Below are positions 55,215-64,000 of a stretch of 64,000 nt of DNA, in pieces; the stretch's first letter is position 1; the number at the start of each line of letters is the position of its first letter. The stretch is from Megalopta genalis (taxonomy: Eukaryota > Arthropoda > Insecta > Hymenoptera > Halictidae), in NCBI RefSeq assembly GCF_051020955.1, contig NW_027476750.1, positions 81,321 through 145,320 of the forward strand, in the 5' to 3' direction. Both the position numbers and the translations under genes were made by a program. The notes under the pieces are model-generated. The model was given only the letters and a program-made list of their open reading frames with translations. It was not told the origin of the DNA and made no database searches.

Positions 55215-56359
55215 ATCATGTGTTTCGCATGGATTTGAAGCTAACTCGTTAGTTTCGCCTGCATTTGAAGCTACATCACTTATATCCCAATTGTTTGAAG
55301 CTGAATCATTTGTTTCGCATGGATTTGAAGCTAAAACTTCTACATCGCATTGATTTGCGGCTAAATCATGTGTTTTGCTTGGATTTGAAGCTAACTCGTT
55401 AGTTTTACCTGCATTTGAAGCTATATCACCTATATCCCAAGTGTTTGAAGCTCAATCATTTGCTTCGAATAGATTTGAAGCTAATCCTTCTACTTCGCAT
55501 CGATTAGAAGCTTAATCATGTGTTTTGCATGGTTTTGAAGCTAACTCGTTTGTTTCGGCTGCATTTGTAGCTATATCATTTATATCGCAAGTATTTGAAG
55601 CCAAATCATTTGTGTCGCATGGATTTGAATCTAAACCTTCTACATCTCATTGATTTGAAGCTAAATCATGTGTTTCGCTTGTATTTAAAGCTAGCTCGTT
55701 TGTTTCGTCTGCATTGGAAGCTATATCACTTATATCGCAAGTGTTTGAAGCTCAATAATTTGTCTCGCATGGATTTCAAGCTAAACCCTCTACATCGCAT
55801 TGATTTGTAGCTAAATCACGTGTTCCGCTTGGATTTGAAGCTAAACCTTCTACATCGCATTGATTTGACGCTAACCTTCTACATTCTATTGATTTGAAGC
55901 TAAACCTTCTACCTCTTATTGTTTTGAAGCTAAACCTTCTACATCGCATTGATTTGCTGCTGAATCAAGTGTTTCGCATGGATTTGAAGCTAACACGTTC
56001 GTTTCTCCTGCAGTTGAATCTACATCACATATATCGCTAGTATTTGAAGCTAAATCATGTATATCGCGTGGATTTTGAAGCTAACTCGTTTGATTAGTCT
56101 TCATTTGAAGCTATATCACTTACACCCCAAATGTTTGAAGCTATATCATTTGTTTCGTATGGATTTGAAGCTAAACCTACTACATCGCACTGATTTGAAG
56201 CTAAATCTTGTGTATGGCATGGATTTGAAGCTAAACCTCCTACATCGAATTGATTCGAAGCTAAATCATGTGTATCGCATGGATTTGAAGCTACCTCGTT
56301 TGTATCGCATGCAGTTGTAGCTAAATAATGTATATCACAAGTATTTGTAGCTAAACCAT

Positions 56360-57637
56360 TTGTTTTGCATGGATTTGAAGTTAAGCCTTCTACTTCGCAT
56401 TCATTTGAAGCTAAATCATTTGCTTCGCATGGATTTGAATCTAAGCCTTGTCCTTCGAATTGATTTGAAGCTAAATCATGTGTTTCGTATGGATTTGAAG
56501 CTAAACCTTCTACATCGCATTGATTTGAAGTTAAACCTTCTATATTCTATTGATTTGAAGCTAAACCTTCTACCTCTTATTGATTTGAAGCTAAACCTTC
56601 TACATCGCATTGATTTGAAGATAAATCGTGTGTTTCGCATGGTTTTGAAGCTAACTCGTTCGTTGCGCATGCATTTAAATCTAAATAACGTATATCACAA
56701 GTATTTGAAGCTAAACCATTTGATTCGAATGGATTTGAAGCTAAGCCTTCTACTTCGCATTAATTGGAAGTTAAATCACGTGTTTTGCATGGATTTGAAG
56801 CTAAACCTTATACATCGCATTGATTCGCAGCTAAATCATGTGTTTCGCATGGATTTGAAGCTGATTCGTTCGTTTCGCATCCATTTGAAACTATATCATT
56901 TATATCGCATGTATTTGAAGCTAAATCATATGTGCCGCATGGATTTGAAGCTGAACCTTCTACATCACATTGATTTGCAGCTAAATCATTTGTTTCGCAT
57001 GGATGTGAATCTAAGCCTTGGCCTTCGAATTGATTTGAAGCTAAATCATATGTTTCGTATGGATTTGAAGCTAAACCTTCTACATCGCATTGATTTGAAG
57101 CTAAATCTAGTGTATCGCACGGATATGAATCTAAACCTTATACATCGCATTGATTCGCAGCTAAATCATGTGTTTCGCATGGATTTGAAGCTAGCTCGTT
57201 CGTTTCGCCTTCATTCGAAACTATATCATTTATATCGCAAGTATTTGAAGCTAAATCATATGTGCCGCATGGATTTGAAGCTGAACCTTCTACATCACAT
57301 TGATTTGCAGCTAAATCATTTGTTTCGCATGGATGTGAATCTAAGCCTTTGCCTTCGAATTGATTTGAAGCTAAATCATATGTTTCGTATGGATTTGAAG
57401 CTAACTCGTTCGTTGGCCATGCAGTTAAATCTAAATAACGTATATCACAAGTATTTGAAGCTAAACCATTTGATTCGAATGGATTTGAAGCAGAACCTTC
57501 TACATCGCATTGATTTGAAGCTAAATCTAGTGTATCGCATGGATTTGAAGCTAAACCTTCTACATCGCATTGATTTGAAGCTAAACCTTCTACATTCTAT
57601 TGATTTGAAGAAAACCTTCCACCTGTTATTGTTTTGA
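56360..57637 (+). other. Plus-strand open frame, 425 residues; probably not a gene
   Basis: Runs through subfamily III in the LKLNHVFRMD frame, over a stretch from about 56,101 to 57,600 in which the monomer phase never changes. In the later copy of the same block, 60,000-61,300, the frame is broken into pieces by one-base deletions. No domain is recognised; the composition is Leu, Lys, Arg, His and Asn rich. Confidence 0.1.
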
Positions 57638-59099
57638 AGCTGAACCTTCTATATCGCATTGATTTGCCGCTAAATCATGTGTTTCGCATGGTGTTGAAGC
57701 TAACTCGTTCGTTTCGCCTGCAGTTAAATCTACATCACATATATCGCTAGTATTTGAAGCTAAATCATGTGTATCGCGTGAATTTTGAAGCTAACTCGTT
57801 TTATTAGTCTTCATTTGAAGCTATATCACTTACACCCCAAGTGTTTGAAGCTATATCATTTGTTTCGCATGGATTTGATGCTAATCCTTCTTCATCGCAT
57901 TGATTTTCAGCTGAATCATGTGTTTCGCATGGATTTGAAGCTAACTCGTCCGTTTCGCCTGTATTTGAAGCTAGATCTCTTATATCGCAAGTATTTGAAG
58001 CTAAATCATATGTTTCGTTTGGATTTGAAGCTAAACCTTCTACATCGCATTGATTTGCAGCTAAATGTAGTGTATCGCACGGATATGAATCTAAACCTTA
58101 TACATCGCATTGATTTGAAGCTAAATCATTTGTTTCTCATGGATTTGAATCTAAGCCTTGTCCTTCGAATTGATTTGAAGCTAAATCATGTGTTTCGTAT
58201 GGATTTGAAGCTAAACCTTCTACATCGCATTGATTTGAAGCTAACCTTCTACATTCTATTGATTTGAAGCTAAACCTTCTACCTCTTATTGTTTTGAAGC
58301 TAAACCTTCTACATCGCATTGATTTGCTGCTAAATCAAGTGTTTCGCATGGATTTGAAGCTAACTCGTTCGTTTCGCCTTCATTCGAAACTATATCACTT
58401 ATATCAAAAGTATTTGAAGCTAAATCATATGTGCCGCATGGATTTGAAGCTGAACCATCTACATCACATTGATTTGAAACTAAATCATTTGTTTCGCATG
58501 GATGTGAATCTAAGCCTTAGCCTTCGAATTGATTTGAAGCTAAATCATATGTTTCGTATGGATTTGAAGCTAAACCTTCTACATCGCATTGATTTGAAGC
58601 TAAATCATGTGTCTCGCATGGAATTGAAACTACCTCGTTTGTTCCTACAGCTTTTGAAACTATATCACTTATATCGCAAGTATTTGAAGCTAAATCATGT
58701 GTATCGCATGGATTTGAAGCTAACTCGTTTGTTTCGCATGCAGTTGTAGCTAAATAATGTATATCACAAGTATTTGTAGCTAAACCATTTGTTTCGCATG
58801 AATTTGAAGCTAAGCCTTCTACTTCGCATTGATTTGAAGCTAAATCATTTGTTTCGCATGGAATTGAAGCTACCTCGTTTGTTCCTCCAGCTTTTGAAGC
58901 TATATCACTTATATCGCAAGTATTTGAAGCTAAATCATATGTGTCGTGTGGATTTGAAGCAGAACCTTCTACATCGCATTGATTTGAAGCTAAATCTTGT
59001 GTATCGCATGGATTTGAAGCTAAACCTTATACATCGCATTGATTTGAAGCTAAATCATTTGTTTCTCATGGATTTGAATCTAAGCCTTGTCCTTCGAAT

Positions 59100-62000
59100 T
59101 GATTTGAAGCTAAATCATGTGTTTCGTATGGGATTTGAAGCTAACCTTCTACATCGCATTGATTTGAAGCTAACCTTCTACATTCTATTGATTTGAAGCT
59201 AAACCTTCTACCTCTTATTGTTTTGAAGCTAAACTTCTACATCGCATTGATTTGCTGCTAAATCAAGTGTTTCGCATGGATTTGAGCTAACACGTTCGTT
59301 TCGCCTGCAGTTGAATCTACATCACATATATCGCTAGTATTTGAAGCTAAATCATGTATATCGCGTGGATTTTGAAGCTAACTCGTTTGATTAGTCTTCA
59401 TTGAAGCTATATCACTTACACCCCAAATGTTTGAAGCTATATCATTTGTTTCGTATGGATTTGAAGCTAAACCTACTACATCGCACTGATTTGAAGCTAA
59501 ATCTTGTGTATGGCATGGATTGAAGCTAAACCTTCTACATCGATTGATTCGAAGCTAAATCATGTGTATCGCATGGATTTGAAGATACCTCGTTTGTTTC
59601 GCATGCAGTTGTAGCTAAATAATGTATATCACAAGTATTTGTAGCTAAACCATTTGTTTTGCATGGATTTGAAGTTAAGCCTTCTACTTCGCATTCATTT
59701 GAAGCTAATCATTTGTTTCGCATGGATGTGAATCTAAGCCTTGTCCTTCGAATTGATTTGAAGCTAAATCATGTGTTTCGTATGGATTTGAAGCTAAACC
59801 TTCTACAGCGCATTGTTTTGAATCTAAACCTTCTATATTCTATTGATTTGAAGCTAAACCTACTATATTCTATTGATTTGAAGGCTAAACCTTCTACCTC
59901 TTATTGATTTGAAGCTAAACCTTCTACATCGCATTGATATGAAGCTAAATCATGTGTATCGCATGGATTTGAAGCTAACTCGTTTGTTTCGCATGCAGTT
60001 GTAGCTAAATAATGTATGTCACAAGTATTTGTAGCTAAACATTTGTTTTGCATATATTGTATCTAAGCCTTCTACTTCGCATTCATTGAAGCTAAATCAT
60101 TTGCTTCGCATGGATTTGAATCTAAGCCTTGTCCTTCGAATTGATTTGAAGCTAAATCATGTGTTTCGTATGGATTTTGAAAGCTAAACCTTCTACATCG
60201 CATTGATTGAAGTTAAACCTTCTATATTCTATTGATTTGAAGCTAAACCTTCTACCTCTTATTGATTTGAAGCTAAACCTTCTACATCGCATTGATTTGA
60301 AGATAAATCGTGTGTTTCGCATGGTTTTGAAGCTAACTCGTTCGTTGCGCATGCATTTAAATCTAAATAACGTATATCACAAGTATTTGAAGCTAAACCA
60401 TTTGATTCGAATGGATTTGAAGCTAAGCCTTCTACTTCGCATTAATTGGAAGTTAAATCACGTGTTTTGCATGGATTTGAAGCTAAACCTTATACATCGC
60501 ATTGATTCGCAGCTAAATCATGTGTTTCGCATGGATTTGAAGCTGACTCGTTCGTTTCGCATCCATTTGAAACTATATCATTTATATCGCATGTATTTGA
60601 AGCTAAATCATATGTGCCGCATGGATTTGAAGCTGAACCTTCTACATCACATTGATTTGCAGCTAAATCATTTGTTTCGCATGGATGTGAATCTAAGCCT
60701 TGGCCTTCGAATTGATTTGAAGCTAAATCATATGTTTCGTATGGATTTGAAGCTAAACCTTCTACATCGCATTGATTTGAAGCTAAATCTAGTGTATCGC
60801 ACGGATATGAATCTAAAACCTTATACATCGCATTGATTCGCAGCTAAATCATGTGTTTCGCATGGATTGAAGCTAGCTCGTTCGTTCGCCTTCATCGAAC
60901 TATATCTTTATATCGCAAGTATTTGAAGCTAAATCATATGTGCCGCATGGATTGAAGCTGAACCTTCTACATCACATTGATTTGCAGCTAAATCATTTGT
61001 TTCGCATGGATGTGAATCTAAGCCTTTGCCTTCGAATTGATTTGAAGCTAAATCATATGTTTCGTATGGATTTGAAGCTAACTCGTTCGTTGGCCATGCA
61101 GTTAAATCTAAATAACGTATATCACAAGTATTTGAAGCTAAACCATTTGATTCGAATGGATTTGAAGCAGAACCTTCTACATCGCATTGATTTGAAGCTA
61201 ACTCTAGTGTATCGCATGGATTTGAAGCTAAACCTTCTACATCGCATTGATTTGAAGCTAAACCTTCTACATTCCTATTGATTTGGAAGAAAACCTCCAC
61301 CTGTTATTGTTTTGAAGCTGAACCTTCTATATCGCATTGATTTGCCGCTAAATCATGTGTTTCGCATGGTGTTGAAGCTAACTCGTTCGTTCGCCTGCAG
61401 TTAAATCTACATCACATATATCGCTAGTATTTGAAGCTAAATCATGTGTATCGCGTGAATTTTGAAGCTAACTCGTTTTATTAGTCTTCATTTGAAGCTA
61501 TATCACTTACACCCCAAGTGTTTGAAGCTATATCATTTGTTCGCATGGATTTGATGCTAACCTTCTTCATCGCATTGATTTTCAGCTGAATCATGTGTTT
61601 CGCATGGATTGAAGCTAACTCGTCCGTTTCGCCTGTATTTGAAGCTAGATCTCTTATATCGCAAGTATTTGAAGCTAATCATATGTTTCGTTTGGATTTG
61701 AAGCTAAACCTTCTACATCGCATTGATTTGCAGCTAAATGTAGTGTATCGCACGGATATGAATCTAAACCTTATACATCGCATTGATTTGCAGCTAAATC
61801 ATGTGTTTCGCATGGATTTGAAGCTAACTCGTTCGTTTCGCCTTCATTCGAAACTATATCACTTATATCAAAAGTATTTGAAGCCTAAATCATATGTGCC
61901 GCATGGATTTGAAGCTGAACCATCTACATCACATTGATTTGAAACTAAATCATTTGTTTCGCATGGATGTGAATCTAAGCCTTAGCCTTCGAATTGATTT

Positions 62001-63800
62001 GAATCTAAATCATATGTTTCGTATGGATTTGAAGCTAAACCTTCTACATCGCATTGATTTGAAGCTAAATCATGTGTCTCGCATGGAATTGAAACTACCT
62101 CGTTTGTTCCTACAGCTTTTGAAACTATATCACTTATATCGCAAGTATTTGAAGCTAAATCATGTGTATCGCATGGGATTTGAAGCTAACTCTGTTGTTT
62201 CGCATGCAGTTGTAGCTAAATAATGTATATCACAAGTATTGTAGCTAAACCATTTGTTTCGCATGAATTTGAAGCTAAGCCTTCTACTTCGCATTGATTT
62301 GAAGCTAAATCATTTGTTTCGCATGAATTGAAGCTACCCTCGTTTGTTCCTCCAGCTTTTGAAGCTATATCACTTATATCGCAAGTTTTGAAGCTAAATC
62401 ATATGTGTCGTGTGGATTTGAAGCAGACCTTCTACATCGCATTGATTTGAAGCTAAATCTTGTGTATCGCATGGATTTGAAGCTAAACCTTATACATCCG
62501 CATTGATTTGAAGCTAAATCATTTGTTTCTCATGGATTTGAATCTAAGCCTTGTCCTTCGAATTGATTTGAAGCTAAATCATGTGTTTCGTATGGATTTG
62601 AAGCTAAACCTTCTACATCGCATTGATTTGAAGCTAACCTTCTACATTCTATTGATTTGAAGCTAAAACCTCTACCTCTTATTGTTTTGAAGCTAAACCT
62701 TCTACATCGCATTGATTTGCTGCTAAATCAAGTGTTTCGCATGGATTTGAAGCTAACACGTTCGTTTCGCCTGCAGTTGATCTACATCACATATATCGCT
62801 AGTATTTGAAGCTAAATCATGTATATCGCGTGGATTTTGAAGCTAACTCGTTTGATTAGTCTTCATTTGAAGCTATATCACTTACACCCCAAATGTTTGA
62901 AGCTATATCATTTGTTTCGTATGGATTTGAAGCTAAACCTACTACATCGCACTGATTTGAAGCTAAATCTTGTGTATGGCATGGATTTGAAGCTAAACCT
63001 TCTACATCGAATTGATTCGAAGCTAAATCATGTGTATCGCATGGATTTGAAGCTACCTCGTTTGTTTCGCATGCAGTTGTAGCTAAATAATGTATATCAC
63101 AAGTATTTGTAGCTAACCATTTGTTTTGCATGGATTTGAAGTTAAGCCTTCTACTTCGCATTCATTTGAAGCTAAATCATTTGTTTCGCATGGATGTGAA
63201 TCTAAAGCCTTGTCCTTCGAATTGATTTGAAGCTAATCATGTGTTTCGTATGGATTGAAGCTAAACCTTCTACAGCGCATTGTTTTTGAATCTAAACCTT
63301 CTATATTCTATTGATTTGAAGCTAAACCTACTATATTCTATTGATTTGAAGCTAAACCTTCTACCTCTTATTGATTGAAGCTAAACCTTCTACATCGCAT
63401 TGATATGAAGCTAAATCATGTGTATCGCATGGATTTGAAGCTAACTCGTTTGTTTCGCATGCAGTTGTAGCTAAATAATGTATGTCACAAGTATTTGTAG
63501 CTAAACCATTTGTTTTGCATAGATTGTATCTAAGCCTTCTACTTCGCATTCATTTGAAGCTAAATCATTTGCTTCGCATGGATTTGAATCTAAGCCTTGT
63601 CCTTCGAATTGATTTGAAGCTAAATCATGTGTTTCGTATGGATTTGAAGCTAAACCTTCTACATCGCATTGATTTGAAGTAAACCTTCTATATTCTATTG
63701 ATTGAAGCTAAGCTTCTACCTCTTATTGATTTGAAGCTAAACCTTCTACATCGCATTGATTTGAAGCTAAATCATTTGTTTCGCATGGATTTGAATCTAA
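59100..63800. other. Indel-rich copy of the subfamily III block
   Basis: Compared with 55,950-59,100, this copy has many one-base losses or gains, mostly in short homopolymers. Examples are TTTGAGCTAACACG near 59,281, TCATTGAAGC near 59,400, TTCGTTCGCCTTCATCGAAC near 60,884, and CAAGTATTGTAGC near 62,233. By eye the monomer phase shifts about five times in 56,101-59,130 but at least 30 times in 59,130-63,720. This could be sequencing or polishing error, or real decay. Confidence 0.8.
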
Positions 63801-64000
63801 GGCTTGTCCTTTGAATTGATTTGAAGCTAAATCGTGTGTTTCGTATGGATTTGAAGCTTAACCTTCTACATCGCATTGATTTGCAGCTAAATCTAAGTGT
63901 TTCGCATGGATTTGAAGCTAACTCGTTCGTTTCGCCTGCAGTTGAATCTACAACACATATATCGCTAGTATTTGAAGCTAAATCATGAATATCGCGTGGA

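Larger units (their letters stand above)
34600..55900. repeat. HOR subfamily I, long central block
   Basis: About 21 kb dominated by subfamily I HORs with C as TATATCACTTATATCGC and E as AAACCTTCTGCATCGC or AAGCCTTCTACTTCG. Short subfamily II patches are visible near 36,690-36,740, 38,080-38,430, 53,060-53,130 and 53,970-54,060. The monomer phase is constant from about 53,580 to 55,860, with no net indel over 2.3 kb. Several kilobase duplications inside it are listed separately. No gene or unique sequence is seen. Confidence 0.8.
1..64000. repeat. Hierarchical satellite array, 30-bp monomer, 150-bp HOR
   Basis: Every line of the window can be read as consecutive units of about 30 bp beginning with TTTGAAGCTA or a one- to three-base variant. 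Five monomer types follow each other as A-B-C-D-E, giving a 150-bp higher-order repeat. Most units are exactly 30 bp; a minority are 27, 29 or 31 bp. No stretch above about 60 bp lacks the motif, so there is no unique spacer, gene island or inserted element. Such arrays in eukaryotes normally grow by unequal exchange or replication slippage and are usually heterochromatic. Assignment as satellite DNA is secure; chromosomal position and host are not visible. The alternative is a very long tandem-repeat protein gene, discussed with the open frames below. Confidence 0.97.
55900..64000. repeat. HOR subfamily III with expanded E units
   Basis: E-type monomers occur in runs, for example AAACCTTCTACATCGCAT, AAACCTTCTATATTCTAT and AAACCTTCTACCTCTTAT in succession at about 56,500-56,620, breaking the A-B-C-D-E order. 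The rare unit TATATCGCTAGTATTTG marks a larger repeat: followed by ATGTATATCGCGTGG near 56,056, 59,353 and 62,818, and by ATGTGTATCGCGTGA near 57,766 and 61,443. The two marker types alternate, giving a block of about 3.3-3.7 kb present in two full copies and part of a third. A sixth marker lies near 63,983. Confidence 0.8.

Noticed and set aside
1..64000. CRISPR array, because a short motif recurs every 30 bp
   Set aside because: The recurrent core is only about 10 bp, the intervening bases are themselves repeated every 150 bp, and there are no unique spacers or cas-like genes.
1..64000. CENP-B box or telomere repeat that would place the array on a chromosome
   Set aside because: I saw TTCG in most monomers but never the CGGG part of a CENP-B box at the right spacing, and no TTAGGG-type run.
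1..64000. tRNA, rRNA, other structured RNA genes, promoters or terminators
   Set aside because: No segment departs from the repeat enough to hold one, and no conserved RNA motif or hairpin plus T-run outside the repeat pattern was seen.

Overview
The whole 64 kb window is one uninterrupted tandem-repeat (satellite) array. I found no recognisable gene, RNA gene, transposon, CRISPR array or unique-sequence island on either strand. The basic unit is a 30-bp, AT-rich monomer (about 37% GC, counted by hand on one consensus) that opens with the nearly constant core TTTGAAGCTA and carries TTTCG near position 20-24. Five diverged monomer types, called A to E here, recur in fixed order to give a 150-bp higher-order repeat (HOR). 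In plus-strand order the diagnostic middles are A (AAATCATGTG), B (AACTCGTTTG), C (TATATCACTTATATCG), D (AAATCATTTG) and E (AAGCCTTCT or AAACCTTCT). Above that level, blocks of about 0.5 to 4.6 kb are duplicated in tandem or nearby, often nearly identical.

Layout. About 1-10,578 is HOR subfamily I (B ends CCTGCA or TCTGCA, C reads TATATCGCAAGT). About 10,579-24,770 is subfamily II (B ends CGCATGCA, C reads ATGTATATCACAAGTA, E begins TTCGAAGATAAG); it contains a 1,405-bp near-perfect tandem duplication. About 24,770-34,600 alternates between I and II in stretches of 0.1-2.5 kb. About 34,600-55,900 is mostly subfamily I and contains a two-copy 3.48-kb tandem duplication and several smaller ones. 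About 55,900-64,000 is a third flavour (III), in which E-type monomers are locally expanded and the block repeats with a period near 3.3-3.7 kb. From about 59,100 to 63,800 this block is full of one-base indels compared with its own earlier copy.

Organism. Array length, three-level hierarchy and mosaic subfamilies are typical of eukaryotic heterochromatic satellite DNA (centromeric, pericentromeric or subtelomeric); this is inference. Nothing in the sequence identifies the lineage, and I see no telomere repeat or CENP-B box.

Coding potential. Because 30 is divisible by three, a stop-free reading frame in the monomer stays open for long stretches. This happens in one plus frame (10-residue repeat LKLNHVFRMD) and in one minus frame (LASNPCETHD, with Cys in four of five HOR units). 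Long open frames are therefore expected by construction. They are broken repeatedly by stops and by frameshifting monomers that have themselves been amplified, so I call none of them a gene. The longest are recorded as open frames with low coding confidence, because a large repetitive protein gene or its decayed relic is the main alternative reading.
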